From: an uncultured Hyphomicrobiales bacterium
Lineage (GTDB): Bacteria > Pseudomonadota > Alphaproteobacteria > Rhizobiales > Xanthobacteraceae
Reading direction: 5' to 3'
Assembly (NCBI GenBank): GCA_903878085.1
Contig: CAIRGJ010000024.1
Span: forward strand, 57,972-121,971
Length of the DNA: 64,000 bases
The position numbers and the translations under genes are program-made. Below the pieces are notes generated by a model. The model made no database searches, was not told the origin of the DNA, and was given only the letters and a program-made list of their open reading frames with translations. Of this stretch, positions 8,027-17,041 are shown piece by piece. Every line of letters starts with the position of its first letter. Within the stretch, counting starts at the first letter, position 1.

Positions 8027-8809
8027 TTAAGCGCCATGACCGTTAAGGGCGGCGCCATTGGTGTTGTGGCCGAGGTGCCCCATCAGTTCTTTTTGGCAGT
8101 CTAGAAATTCCACGCTCAGCGGATCGCGTGGCCGCGGCAGGTCGATCTTGATGATGGCTTTGACGGTGCCGGGATGCGCCGACATCACCACGACGCGGTC
8201 GGCGAGATAGACTGCCTCGGCGACGTTATGCGTGACGTAGATCACGGTCTTGCGCGTCTCGCGCCAGACGTCGGCCAACAGCCGCTGCATGTCGTCGCGC
8301 GTCATGGCGTCGAGCGCCGCGAACGGTTCGTCCATCAGCAGCACCGACGGATTGTAAGCCAGCGCCCGCGCGATGGCGACGCGCTGCTGCATACCGCCCG
8401 ACAGATGATGCGGGAACGAGTCGGTGAATTTCTCCAGTTTCACCAGGCGCAACTGCTCGCGCGCGATCTTGTCGCGTTCCGGATTGGCGACGCCCTTCAT
8501 CTCCAATCCGAACGAGACATTGCCGAGCGCGGTGCGCCACGGAAACAGCTGCGCGAAATCCTGGAACACCACGCCGCGGTCCATGCCGCGGCCGGTCACC
8601 GGCTTGCCGCCGATGCTGATCTGGCCGCTGGCCGGCGACAGGAAGCCGGCGATGATGTTGAGCAGTGTCGACTTGCCGCAGCCGGACGGCCCGACGATGC
8701 AGACGAATTCCGACGCGTCGATATCGATCGACACATTGGCGACGCCCTGCACTTTACCGCCGGGCGTGTCGTAATTCAGGCTCACATCGCGAATCGCAAT
8801 CGGTTGCAT
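8027..8809 (-). CDS. ABC transporter ATP-binding protein (SsuB/TauB/NrtD family)
   Basis: A 260-residue ATPase with Walker A GPSGCGKST near residues 40-48, Q-loop in VVFQDFAQLFPW, signature LSGGMQQR, Walker B VLLMDEPFAALD and switch His in VTHN. It is paralogous to the ATPase at 2587 but not a recent duplicate. It follows the enoyl-CoA hydratase gene (38 bp) and precedes the binding-protein gene (24 bp), so it is almost certainly the motor for the two permeases encoded upstream. One ATPase with two permease genes suggests a heterodimeric channel. Confidence 0.93.
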   Translation of the reverse strand: MQPIAIRDVSLNYDTPGGKVQGVANVSIDIDASEFVCIVGPSGCGKSTLLNIIAGFLSPASGQISIGGKPVTGRGMDRGVVFQDFAQLFPWRTALGNVSFGLEMKGVANPERDKIAREQLRLVKLEKFTDSFPHHLSGGMQQRVAIARALAYNPSVLLMDEPFAALDAMTRDDMQRLLADVWRETRKTVIYVTHNVAEAVYLADRVVVMSAHPGTVKAIIKIDLPRPRDPLSVEFLDCQKELMGHLGHNTNGAALNGHGA

Positions 8810-8847
8810 GCACTAAGCCTCTTGTCGCCTGTCGAATATTGACCGCA

Positions 8848-9657
8848 TCAGCGTCTGGCGTTCGGCGCCCAGCTTGGCGGCCGTTTCTCGCGGAAGGCGC
8901 CAAGGCCTTCGGCGGCCTCCGCGCTCTGGCGTTTGTTGGAATGCGCTTCGACCAGCGCACCGAACTGTGCGCCGTCGAGATCGCTCCACGCCGAGCGCAG
9001 CGCCCAGATCTTGGTCTGTGCCACCGCATCGGGCGCGTTGCTCAAGAGATGCCCGACGATGCGCTCGCCCGCCGCTGCCAGCTCGGCGAGCGGCACCACT
9101 TCGTGAACCAACCCGATACGGCGCGCCTCGGCGGCGTCGAAGCGTTCGCCGGTGAGCGCGTAGCGCCGCACTTGGCGGAGGCCGATGGCGTCGTTGAGCT
9201 GCGGAATGATGATGGTGCCGGCCACACCGACGCGGACTTCGGCGATCGAGAACATCGCGTTGTCGGCGGCGATCACGATATCGCAGGCTGCGACGATTCC
9301 GGTGCCGCCGCCGAAGCAGGCGCCTTGCACCAGCGCCACGGTTGGCACCGGCAGCAAATTGAGCCGCTGCACCGCTTCCGCGGTCATGCGCGAGGCGCGC
9401 AAATTCTCCGCAGGCGACGAGCGCCGCACCGCGTCGAGCCAATTAACGTCGGCGCCGGCCTGAAAATTCTTGCCTTTGCCGGTCAGCACCACCGCGCGTA
9501 AGGCCTTGCCGGCGAGCGCGTCATAGGTCTTGAGCAACGCCGCAATCAGTTCGCCATTATAGGCGTTGTAGACCTCCGGCCGATTGAGCGCGACGTGCGC
9601 GACGCCGCGCTCGTCGACGTTCCACAAAACCGGTCCGGCAGCGCCTGCATCGTTCAT
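8848..9657 (-). CDS. Enoyl-CoA hydratase/isomerase (crotonase) family protein
   Basis: A 269-residue crotonase-fold protein. The two oxyanion-hole loops are recognisable (GKNFQAGADVNWL and QGACFGGGTGIVAACDIVIA), and the core continues through RRYALTGERFDAAEARRIGLVHEVV, the usual helix-loop before the C-terminal trimerisation helices. Crotonases hydrate, isomerise or cleave acyl-CoA thioesters. The gene sits between the second permease (4 bp downstream of its stop) and the ATPase, which is unusual for an importer operon and implies that the imported compound is degraded through a CoA thioester. The substrate cannot be called from sequence. Confidence 0.9.
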   Translation of the reverse strand: MNDAGAAGPVLWNVDERGVAHVALNRPEVYNAYNGELIAALLKTYDALAGKALRAVVLTGKGKNFQAGADVNWLDAVRRSSPAENLRASRMTAEAVQRLNLLPVPTVALVQGACFGGGTGIVAACDIVIAADNAMFSIAEVRVGVAGTIIIPQLNDAIGLRQVRRYALTGERFDAAEARRIGLVHEVVPLAELAAAGERIVGHLLSNAPDAVAQTKIWALRSAWSDLDGAQFGALVEAHSNKRQSAEAAEGLGAFREKRPPSWAPNARR

Positions 9658-9661
9658 CCGT

Positions 9662-10453
9662 CTATCCCTTGGCCACGCGCACCATGCCCCAGCGCTGGAT
9701 GGTGGCGCGCTCGAGCGTGCCGAACACCGCGCGCTCGAACACGAAGCCGATGAAGCCGATCACCGCCAGCGCCGCCAGCATGACGTCGGCGTTGAGGAAT
9801 TCCTTGGCGTCGAAGATCACCCAGCCCAGTCCCCAATCGGACGCGGCGATCATCTCGGCGCCGACCACGCCGATCCAGGCGCGCAGGAAAGCCTGCCGCA
9901 TGCCGGTGATGATGAAAGGCGAGGCGCCGGGAATGATCACTTTCCAGAACAGGCTGTGCTCGTCGGCGCCCATGGCGCCGGCGGCGCGCAGCCAGATCGG
10001 ATTGACCGAGCGCACGCCCGACCAGGTGTTGAACGCCATCGGGAAGGTCGCGGCGTAAAACACAATGAGCACGGTCGTGGTGTTGCCGATGCCGAACCAC
10101 AGCATGAACAGCGGAATCAGCGCGAAGGACGGGATCGGCATCAAGGCGCTGATCAGCGGCAGGAAGAAGTGCTCGATGCGCGGATGCCGCGCCATCAGGA
10201 TGCCGAGCGGCAGTCCCACCACCACAGCCAGCGAGAAGCCGAACATCACGCGGTACATCGTGAAGGCGGCGTGCTGCAGCATGGTGCCGTCGGCGAGCAT
10301 CGCGATCAATGTTTGCACAATGGTCGGAAGGGTCGGCAGCAGCACCGCCGGGAAATAGCCGCTGCGCGCCACCGCTTCGTAAAGCGCCGCAACGAACAGC
10401 AGCGACAGCCCGCCGCGGATCATCGAACGGGTGCGCTGCTGGTTGTCGGTCAT
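9662..10453 (-). CDS. ABC transporter permease (second of two)
   Basis: A 263-residue SsuC/TauC-type permease with about six membrane segments and the cytoplasmic EAA-like loop (RAAGAMGADEHSLFWKVIIPGASPFI). The frame stays open upstream to 10879, but that extension is antisense-like filler inside the preceding permease gene. The ATG at 10453 overlaps the stop codon of that gene as ATGA and gives the normal length. It is translationally coupled to the first permease and pairs with it, probably as a heterodimer, in the importer served by the ATPase at 8027. Its stop lies 4 bp before the enoyl-CoA hydratase start. Confidence 0.92.
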   Translation of the reverse strand: MTDNQQRTRSMIRGGLSLLFVAALYEAVARSGYFPAVLLPTLPTIVQTLIAMLADGTMLQHAAFTMYRVMFGFSLAVVVGLPLGILMARHPRIEHFFLPLISALMPIPSFALIPLFMLWFGIGNTTTVLIVFYAATFPMAFNTWSGVRSVNPIWLRAAGAMGADEHSLFWKVIIPGASPFIITGMRQAFLRAWIGVVGAEMIAASDWGLGWVIFDAKEFLNADVMLAALAVIGFIGFVFERAVFGTLERATIQRWGMVRVAKG

Positions 10454-11274
10454 GACTTGACCATGCCCCAGCGCACCACGGTGTAGTTCTCGATTTTCTG
10501 GAACACGTATTTCTCCAGCACGATGCCGATGATCGCGATCACCGCAATGCCGGCCAGCATGGCGTCGGTGTTGAGGAACTTGCGCGCGCCGAAGATCAGC
10601 CAGCCAAGGCCCCACGGCACCGCGGCGAGCATTTCGACGGCGACCAGGATGCGCCAGGCTTGCGCTAAGCCCAGCCGCAAGCCGGTGAGGATGTAAGGCA
10701 GCGCGCCCGGCAGGATGACGTAGCGAAACAGCCGCTTGTCGTCGGCGCCCATCGATTGCGCCGAGCGCACCCAGATTTCCTTGACCGCTTTCACCCCGGT
10801 CCAGCTGTTGAAGATGATCGGAAACGCCGAAACAAACCCGACCAGCAGCACCGAAGAGAAATTGCCCAGCCCGAACCACAGCAGGAACAGCGGCGCGTAG
10901 GCGAGACCCGGGATTGGCGCGCCGATGGAAACCAGGGGCAGCAGGATGTCCTCGGCGCGGCGCGAGCGCCCCATCAGCACGCCGATCGTGGTGCCGAAAA
11001 TTGCCGCCAGCGCGAAGCCGCCGAGCAGCCGCAGAATGGTTTCGATGGCGTGATGCGGCAGGATGCCGGAGATGGTGAGATTGACGAACGACACCGCGAC
11101 TTCCTCGAGCGGCGGGAACAACCGGTGCGGGAAGATGCCGGCCCAGGCGACGATCTCCCAGATCGAACCGACCACCGCGAACGGAAAGATATTGCGCGCG
11201 ACCAGACGCCAGCGCTCGGCCCCACGGCTTTCGCCGGCATCCGCAATAGCGATGGTGGTGACCGCATCCTGCAT
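10450..11274 (-). CDS. ABC transporter permease (first of two)
   Basis: A 274-residue permease of the SsuC/TauC/NrtB group with about six hydrophobic segments and the conserved loop RSAQSMGADDKRLFRYVILPGALPYILTG, mirrored in the sister permease. It is the first gene of the minus-strand importer operon and is divergent from the dehydrogenase gene at 11486; the 211-bp interval presumably holds both promoters. Its stop overlaps the next start by four bases. A short hydrophilic N-terminus with a conserved RGAERWRL segment precedes the first membrane helix. Confidence 0.92.
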   Translation of the reverse strand: MQDAVTTIAIADAGESRGAERWRLVARNIFPFAVVGSIWEIVAWAGIFPHRLFPPLEEVAVSFVNLTISGILPHHAIETILRLLGGFALAAIFGTTIGVLMGRSRRAEDILLPLVSIGAPIPGLAYAPLFLLWFGLGNFSSVLLVGFVSAFPIIFNSWTGVKAVKEIWVRSAQSMGADDKRLFRYVILPGALPYILTGLRLGLAQAWRILVAVEMLAAVPWGLGWLIFGARKFLNTDAMLAGIAVIAIIGIVLEKYVFQKIENYTVVRWGMVKS

Positions 11275-11485
11275 CGGTATCGGCGCTCCTCCCGTTTCGC
11301 CATCAAGCCTCTTGTCGGGCTTTGCGGCTCACCGGCTCAGGATAGCCCTTTGAACCGTGACTACAAGCATGGGTCCCGCTCGTTTATGAGGCGGCTTCGC
11401 CTCTGGCGATTTGGCGGCAGACCGGCTAAAGCCCCCCTGAAATCCGCAAGGCTTGCGGTAAAAATTCCAACGGGAGTGTTTCGTA

Positions 11486-12439
11486 ATGTCGAATAAAACG
11501 CAGAAGATCGGCTGGATTGGCGTGGGCCGCATGGGCACGCCGATGGCGGAGCGCCTGCTCAAGGCCGGCCATGACGTGACGATCTGGAACCGCACCCGCG
11601 CCAAGGCCGAGCCGCTGACCAAACTGGGCGGCAAAGTGGTCGACAAGCCGTCGGAGCTCGCGGGCTGCGACGTGGTGTTCGCCATCGTCTCGACCGGCAA
11701 GGACGTCGACCAGGTTCTGTTCGGCGAAAACGGTCTGTGCACCGGCAAGACGCTGCCCAAGGTGTTCGTCGACTGCTCGTCGATCTCGGTCGAAGAGTCC
11801 GCCGAGATTCGCGCGCGTCTGACCAAGGTCGGCGTCAGCCTGATTGCCGCGCCGGTCTCCGGCAACGCCAAGGTCATCAAGGCCGGCAAACTGTCGTCGG
11901 TGGTGTCCGGCCCCGAGGCCGACGCCAAGAACGTGATGCCGCTGATCGAAGTGTTCGCGCCGCAGGGCGTGTCCTATGTCGGCGACGGCGAACTGGCGCG
12001 CATCTGCAAGATCGCGCACAACGTCATGCTCGGCGTCGTGATCGAGAACCTGATCGAGATCACGCTGCTCGCCAACAAGATGGGCGTGCCGCGCCACGCC
12101 TTCCTGGCCTTCATGAACAACGGCGTCATGGGTTCGATGTTCACCAAGTACAAGACGCCGGCGCTGGTCAATCTCGACTGGACCACGACCTTCACGCCGG
12201 AACTGCTGCGCAAGGATCTCGATCTCGGTCTGGCGCTCGCCCGCGAGTGGGACGTGCCGATGCCGGTGACGGCGGCGACCCGCGAAGTGCTGCAAAGCCA
12301 TTTCGGCGCCGCGACTTTGCAGAAGGATCCGGAAGCCTATCTCGCCAAGGATTTCGCCGCGCTGGCGGAGACCATGGCGCTTGCCGCCGGCATGAAGCTC
12401 GAGCCGGAAAACAAGAACGTCGGGACGGGGCTGGAGTGA
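11486..12439 (+). CDS. NAD(P)-dependent beta-hydroxyacid dehydrogenase (HIBADH family)
   Basis: A 317-residue member of the 3-hydroxyisobutyrate/tartronate-semialdehyde reductase family. The Rossmann motif GVGRMG is at 12-17, the substrate loop reads DCSSISVEES, and the catalytic lysine with its partner is at Lys175 and Asn179 (KIAHN). A CGGGAG ribosome-binding site precedes the start. It is divergent from the ABC importer operon starting at 11274 and likely co-regulated. It could process a small hydroxyacid formed from the imported compound. A second paralog of the same superfamily lies at 34874-35755. Confidence 0.92.
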   Translation: MSNKTQKIGWIGVGRMGTPMAERLLKAGHDVTIWNRTRAKAEPLTKLGGKVVDKPSELAGCDVVFAIVSTGKDVDQVLFGENGLCTGKTLPKVFVDCSSISVEESAEIRARLTKVGVSLIAAPVSGNAKVIKAGKLSSVVSGPEADAKNVMPLIEVFAPQGVSYVGDGELARICKIAHNVMLGVVIENLIEITLLANKMGVPRHAFLAFMNNGVMGSMFTKYKTPALVNLDWTTTFTPELLRKDLDLGLALAREWDVPMPVTAATREVLQSHFGAATLQKDPEAYLAKDFAALAETMALAAGMKLEPENKNVGTGLE

Positions 12440-12442
12440 GCC

Positions 12443-12546
12443 ACTGTCGTCCCCGCGAAAGCGGGGACCCATACACCGCGGCCTCTCGATAGTCTTGTGA
12501 CTATGGGTCCCGGCCCTCGCGCCGACGCGCTCGGCCGGGACGACAG
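12443..12546. repeat. Compound inverted repeat, GGGGACCCAT family
   Basis: Starts with CTGTCGTCCCCGCGAAAGCG, carries GGGGACCCATACACCGCGGCCTCTCGAT and ends with ATGGGTCCCGG ... GGGACGACAG. The outer arms pair (CTGTCGTCCC with GGGACGACAG) and so do the inner CCCATA/TATGGG arms. This is the same architecture, including the shared CGCGGC(C/T)TCTCGAT centre, as the element at 4262-4357. It lies directly after the dehydrogenase stop and could act as a 3' structure. Confidence 0.75.
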
Positions 12547-12558
12547 CCACACGCACAT

Positions 12559-12583
12559 AAAAAAAGGGCCCCTTGCGGGGCCC
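12559..12583 (-). terminator. Rho-independent-type hairpin with A-tract on plus strand
   Basis: A perfect 7-bp GGGCCCC (12566-12572) / GGGGCCC (12577-12583) stem with TTGC loop is preceded by seven A residues (12559-12565), so the T-tract belongs to minus-strand transcription. No minus-strand gene lies to its right, so it may block antisense transcription or be part of the adjacent repeat region. The remaining bases of this 338-bp intergenic stretch, up to 12777, show no gene. Confidence 0.5.
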
Positions 12584-12777
12584 TGTGTGCATAAGGTGGA
12601 GGATTCAGGCCGCCGTCTAAGCCGATAGGGAGAAAACGGCAGCTGCGCACGTTTGACAGTGAACAGGCCGCGCGGCGGCGTCACAAGTAAATTGCCTATA
12701 AATTCACCGCCCGCCAGCGGCGCTGCATTGGTGCTAAACCGGCTCACACCCTCGTTTCGCAGCGAAAGAAGGCCACC

Positions 12778-13380
12778 ATGACGCCGCAGATCGCCGACCT
12801 GATGGGTCGAATACGCGTGCTCGAAAGCGAACTCGACGCAGAGTTGGCCAAGCGGGCCGCCGAGCTGCGCATCGGCCTGGAGCATGGCCGTATTGCGTTT
12901 GAGGCAGAGCTGCTGCGCCGCCACCGCGCCTTGCGCCAGAAGCTGCTGCCTTATTTGTTCGGCGCCGATCCGCTGGTGATGCTGACCGCGCCGGTGATCT
13001 ATGCCGGCATCGTTCCGTTTCTGCTGCTCGATCTTTTCGTCAGCGTCTTTCAGGCGGTGTGCTTTCCGATCTATGGCATCGCCAAGATCAAGCGCGCCGA
13101 CTATTTTGTCTTCGACCGCCACCATCTCGCTTATCTCAACGGGCTTGAGAAACTCAACTGCGCTTATTGCTCCTACGCCAACGGCCTCATCGCCTATGCG
13201 CGCGAGATCGCGTCGCGCACCGAGCAGTACTGGTGCCCGATCAAGCATGCCCGCCGTCTGGTCGGCGCCCATGCCCGCTATGCCGCGTTCGACGACTACG
13301 GCGACGGCGAGAATTATCAGGCGCGTCTGGCGGAGCTGCGTAAATCTTTGTCTCAGGAGTCGCTGGCCAAAGGCGAGTGA
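12778..13380 (+). CDS. Conserved hypothetical protein with Cys/His motifs and membrane segment
   Basis: A 200-residue protein of unknown function. The first ~55 residues are helical and charged (coiled-coil-like). Residues about 60-95 form a long hydrophobic segment or two short membrane helices (TAPVIYAGIVPFLLLDLFVS). The C-terminal half holds CAYCSY and EQYWCPIKHAR, a cysteine arrangement that could bind metal. I recall homologs carrying the same CAYCSYANG and WCPIKH signatures in other proteobacteria but no assigned role. It precedes a GST-type gene by about 40 bp on the same strand and may be co-transcribed with it. The ATG at 12778 is preceded by AAAGAAGGCC. Confidence 0.8.
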   Translation: MTPQIADLMGRIRVLESELDAELAKRAAELRIGLEHGRIAFEAELLRRHRALRQKLLPYLFGADPLVMLTAPVIYAGIVPFLLLDLFVSVFQAVCFPIYGIAKIKRADYFVFDRHHLAYLNGLEKLNCAYCSYANGLIAYAREIASRTEQYWCPIKHARRLVGAHARYAAFDDYGDGENYQARLAELRKSLSQESLAKGE

Positions 13381-13422
13381 CGGATGGCAGACTGACGCTC
13401 CCACTTGGAAAGGGAATTGTTA

Positions 13423-14184
13423 ATGGCCTTCACGCTCTACAACGCGCCGCAATCGACCTGCAGCCAGCGCGTCCGCTTCGTGTTGAATGCCAAGAAGCTG
13501 GCCTTCGATGAGGTGAAACTCAATCTGCTCGAGGGCGACCAGCTCAAGCCGGATTATCTCAAGCTCAATCCGAACGGCGTGGTGCCGACGCTCGATCACG
13601 ACGGCGCCATCGTCACCGATTCCACCGTCATCACCGAGTATCTCGACGAGGTATTTCCGGCCGTGAGCTTCACGCCGGAGCAGCCGCATGCGCGCGCCCG
13701 CATGCGCGCGCTGATGCATTTCACCGACGAGATGCCGGCCGCCTCCGTGCGGGTGCCGACCTATAATCTCGCCTTCCTGCCGCGCTTCCAGAAGATGAGC
13801 CGCGAGGAATTCGTCGCTTTGGCCGAGTCGAAGCCGCTACGCCGTGAATTCATGATGACCATGGGCCAGACCGGTTTTCTCCAAGCGGACATGGACGCGG
13901 CGCTGTCGCGGCTGCGCCGCAGCTACGAGCGCATGGATCGCGAGATCGCCGCGAGCGGCGGCCCGTGGTTGCTGGGCAAGGACATCACGCTCGCCGACGT
14001 CGCGATCATGCCGGCGCTGGTGCGCATGGACGATCTCAACATGGCGCAGTGGCAGGACCTGCCGCGTGTCGTCACGTGGTTCGACAACGTGCGCGCGCAT
14101 CCGGCCTTCGCGCCGACATACTACCCTGGCTCATTGCTGAGCGAACGCTTCCCGCATTTGAAACAACAAGCCCGCGCTGTGTGA
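13423..14184 (+). CDS. Glutathione S-transferase family protein
   Basis: A 253-residue two-domain GST. The thioredoxin-fold N-terminus contains the usual STCSQRVRF active-site turn (Ser/Cys at 10-12), the cis-Pro loop GVVPTLDHDG, and the glutathione-binding DSTVITEYLDE. The all-helical C-terminal domain contains WLLGKDITLADVAIMP, the N-capping box region. A TTG start at 13405 would add six residues, but the ATG at 13423 follows an AAAGGGA ribosome-binding site and fits the family. It likely conjugates or reduces electrophiles with glutathione in the cytoplasm; the glutathione-synthesis gene gshA lies 6 kb away. Confidence 0.93.
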   Translation: MAFTLYNAPQSTCSQRVRFVLNAKKLAFDEVKLNLLEGDQLKPDYLKLNPNGVVPTLDHDGAIVTDSTVITEYLDEVFPAVSFTPEQPHARARMRALMHFTDEMPAASVRVPTYNLAFLPRFQKMSREEFVALAESKPLRREFMMTMGQTGFLQADMDAALSRLRRSYERMDREIAASGGPWLLGKDITLADVAIMPALVRMDDLNMAQWQDLPRVVTWFDNVRAHPAFAPTYYPGSLLSERFPHLKQQARAV

Positions 14185-14276
14185 CAATTTTGCAAAGTCC
14201 ATGCGTCATCGGCGTTAATCAAACGCCAAGGAACTCGGACTAGCAAAGCGTATCGCCCCTTTCGCAGCCGAGCCGC

Positions 14277-15971
14277 ATGCCGACGCTTCCCAAATTCCGA
14301 TTCAATGTGACTGCCAAAGCCGTCGTGCTGATCGCCGGCCTCGGCATCATGTCGGCGCTCGCCAACTGGTTCTGCCTGCAGCGGCTCGACCGGTTGGACG
14401 AGATGAGCAACGGGCTGGTCAATCACCTGGCGCCGGCGCGGCTGGCTTTGACCGAGGCGAAGATCGCCGTCGCCTCGATGGGCCTTGCGACCTATAAGAT
14501 GGCCGGCACCAGCGATCCCGATACGGCGCGCGAGGGCCTCGACGAACGCAATGGCCAATATGCCGCCGCCAAGGCTTGGCTCTATGGCGCGATCGGCTAT
14601 CTCCCCGAGCGTGTCGAGGATGTCCGAGGCATGATCCAGCGCCTCGACCGGGTCAACGATATCGCCAACGACGCACACATCTTGCTCAAGGCGGGCGACC
14701 GCGAGCGCGCCCGCGCCATCCTCGAATTCAAACTCGATCCCGCGCTGGTCGACGCCGCGACCAATATGAATCGGCTGATCAATATTCTGGGCGGCGACAG
14801 CAACCTCGCGGTGGCGGCCGCCGCCGCTGAGAAGGCCTGGACCTATAACCTCATCCTGGCCGTGCTGCTGGGCGGCACCTTCGCGACGCTGATGGTCGCC
14901 ATGTTCCTGGCGGACCGCTCGGTCGCGGGGCCGCTGCGGCGGCTGGCCGCCGTGATGCACCGGATCACGCAAGGCGATTTCGACCCGCCGATCGCCGGCC
15001 TCAGGCGCGGCGACGAGGTCGGCACCATGGCGCGCGCGGTTCTGGTGTTCCGCGATAACGCGATCGCCTTGCGCGACGCCCAGCTCCAGCGCCAACGCGC
15101 CCGCGAGCAGGCCGCCACCGAGAAGCGCGACGCGCTCGACCGGCTGGCCGGCAGTTTCGAAACCAAGATCCTGAGTGTGACCGCGGCGCTGGCGAACGCT
15201 GCCGCGCAGCTCGACGGCTCGGCCCGTTCCATGAGCGGCGCCGCCGACGAGTCCGGCTCGCATGCCCGCGCCGCGGCGGTGGTCGCGGAAGAGACCACGA
15301 CGGTGGCCCGCACGGTGTCCAACGCCATCGACGAACTCTCGATGGCGATGCGCGACATCGATACCCAGCTCGCCAGTGCGACGGCGGTGGTGGTCGAAGC
15401 GACCCGGCGCGCCGATGTCGCCGTTACCAATGCCGACGGGCTGAGCGTCGCGGTCGGCGATATCGATAAGGTCGCCAGCATGATCCAGGCGATCGCCAGC
15501 CAGACCAATCTCCTGGCCTTGAACGCGACCATCGAAGCGGCCCGCGCAGGCGAGGCCGGCCGCGGTTTCGCGGTGGTGGCGCAGGAGGTCAAGTCGCTCG
15601 CCGGTCAGACCACGCTGGCGCTGGCCAGCATCAAGGACAAAACCCGCACCGTGCGCGACATCATTGATGGCGTCTGCGGCGCGACGCAATTGATGTCGAA
15701 CGTCATCGCCCAGATCGAAGGCGTGTCGCGGTCGATCACCAATTCGGTCGCGCTGCAAAGCGAGGCCACCCTCAAGATCGCCGAAACCGTCGACGGCGCG
15801 GCCAGCCGCTCCCAGCAGGTCGCCAGCAGCGTGGCCGGCGTCAGCGATTTCGCCAACCGCACGCATCTCAACGCCCAGCAGATTCTCGAAGCGGTCGCCG
15901 CGCTCAACCGCCAGGCCGTGGCCCTGCAGGGAGAAGCCCAGAGCTTCGTGGCGCAGGTGCGGGCAGCCTGA
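14277..15971 (+). CDS. Methyl-accepting chemotaxis protein
   Basis: A 564-residue chemoreceptor. A first membrane segment (about 15-35) and a second (about 190-215) bracket a ~155-residue periplasmic helical sensor domain resembling 4-helix-bundle MCP sensors. A HAMP domain follows ([20 protein letters not shown]), then a linker and a signalling domain with the hairpin tip [20 protein letters not shown]. The ligand is unknown. It stands alone, with no che genes nearby, as is common for rhizobial receptors. The C-terminus lacks an obvious CheR-docking pentapeptide. Confidence 0.95.
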   Translation: MPTLPKFRFNVTAKAVVLIAGLGIMSALANWFCLQRLDRLDEMSNGLVNHLAPARLALTEAKIAVASMGLATYKMAGTSDPDTAREGLDERNGQYAAAKAWLYGAIGYLPERVEDVRGMIQRLDRVNDIANDAHILLKAGDRERARAILEFKLDPALVDAATNMNRLINILGGDSNLAVAAAAAEKAWTYNLILAVLLGGTFATLMVAMFLADRSVAGPLRRLAAVMHRITQGDFDPPIAGLRRGDEVGTMARAVLVFRDNAIALRDAQLQRQRAREQAATEKRDALDRLAGSFETKILSVTAALANAAAQLDGSARSMSGAADESGSHARAAAVVAEETTTVARTVSNAIDELSMAMRDIDTQLASATAVVVEATRRADVAVTNADGLSVAVGDIDKVASMIQAIASQTNLLALNATIEAARAGEAGRGFAVVAQEVKSLAGQTTLALASIKDKTRTVRDIIDGVCGATQLMSNVIAQIEGVSRSITNSVALQSEATLKIAETVDGAASRSQQVASSVAGVSDFANRTHLNAQQILEAVAALNRQAVALQGEAQSFVAQVRAA

Positions 15972-16061
15972 CGACCGCCTTGCGGCGCCGCGGTTAAAGC
16001 GTATCTCCAGGGGGTCCGGGCCGGCGCTCTCGGAGCGCCCCCGTCACAGGGAGCCGCTCAC

Positions 16062-16916
16062 ATGAATCCCATCACTTTGCTTGTCACCGTTGTTTTCGGC
16101 GTCGTCGGCGCCGGTCTGGTCCTGGCGCAACTGCCGCAAGCCGGCGCCGGCTTCTTTGTCCTCGCGGCGCTTACCTTTTTCTCGCTCAAGATGGCGAACA
16201 ATTGGGAGCGCTTCGTCATCCTGCGCGCCGGCAAGTTGTCGAGCGTGAAAGGCCCCGGCCTGTTCGCCATCATTCCGATCATCGACAGCATCACCGCCGT
16301 GATCGACGAGCGCATCCAGACCACCCAGTTCAACGCCGAGTCCGCGCTGACCCGCGACACCGTGCCGGTCAATGTCGATGCCGTGATCTTCTGGCATGTG
16401 CATGACGCGCAGCGCGCCGCGCTCAACATCACCGATTATCGCCAAGCCATCGACCGCGTGTCGCAGACCAGCTTGCGGGAAATGATCGGCGCGTCGCTGC
16501 TGTCGGCGCTGTTGGCCGAGCGCAAGGCGGCCGACGAAGTGCTGCGCACCGAGATCGCGCGCAAGACCGCCGACTGGGGCATCTCGGTCAATTCGGTCGA
16601 GATCAGGGACGTCGCCATCCCCGTCGCCCTGCAGGACGCGATGTCGCGCCAGGCCCAGGCCGAGCGCGAGAAGGAAGCCCGCGTGATCTTAGGCAGCGCC
16701 GAGGCCGCCATCGCGCAGAAGTTCGTCGACGCGGCGCGCACGTATGCCGGCGAGCCGGCGGCGCTGCATTTGCGCGCCATGAACATCATCTATGAAACCA
16801 CCAAGGAACGCGGCGCCACCATCCTGATCCCGACGTCGATGGTCGATTCCATGAGCGTCGCGCTGCCGGCGGCAATGGCGCAGGCCGGCGGGCTGGGTGG
16901 GAAAACGGGCGGCTGA
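16062..16916 (+). CDS. Band 7 / SPFH-domain (slipin-like) membrane protein
   Basis: A 284-residue SPFH protein. Two short hydrophobic segments at the N-terminus (about 1-45) anchor it, then comes the band 7 domain (NNWERFVILRAGKLSSVKGPGLFAIIP to VEIRDVAIPVALQDAMSRQAQAEREKEARVI), ending with a coiled-coil and an Ala/Gly-rich tail. Slipins scaffold membrane microdomains and are often paired with NfeD-type membrane proteases, but no nfeD gene is present. The next small gene (17042) encodes a two-helix membrane protein that could be a partner. ATG preceded by a CAGGGAG-type ribosome-binding site. Confidence 0.93.
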   Translation: MNPITLLVTVVFGVVGAGLVLAQLPQAGAGFFVLAALTFFSLKMANNWERFVILRAGKLSSVKGPGLFAIIPIIDSITAVIDERIQTTQFNAESALTRDTVPVNVDAVIFWHVHDAQRAALNITDYRQAIDRVSQTSLREMIGASLLSALLAERKAADEVLRTEIARKTADWGISVNSVEIRDVAIPVALQDAMSRQAQAEREKEARVILGSAEAAIAQKFVDAARTYAGEPAALHLRAMNIIYETTKERGATILIPTSMVDSMSVALPAAMAQAGGLGGKTGG

Positions 16917-17041
16917 CGGGACGCAGCGGTCCGGATGGCCCCTTGCTAATGCGACCTACTCTTGATTGAATATGTTTTCATAGCATCATATGCGTGCATA
17001 TGACCGGCAACAGCCGGCGTCGTTCAGCCAGGGGGGAAGTC

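Noticed and set aside
9662..10879. 405-residue version of the second permease
   Set aside because: The extra part overlaps the first permease gene in another frame; ATGA coupling at 10450-10453 supports the shorter form.
14121..15866. Long antisense frame under the chemoreceptor gene
   Set aside because: High-GC shadow ORF with skewed composition; the chemoreceptor motifs are unambiguous on the plus strand.
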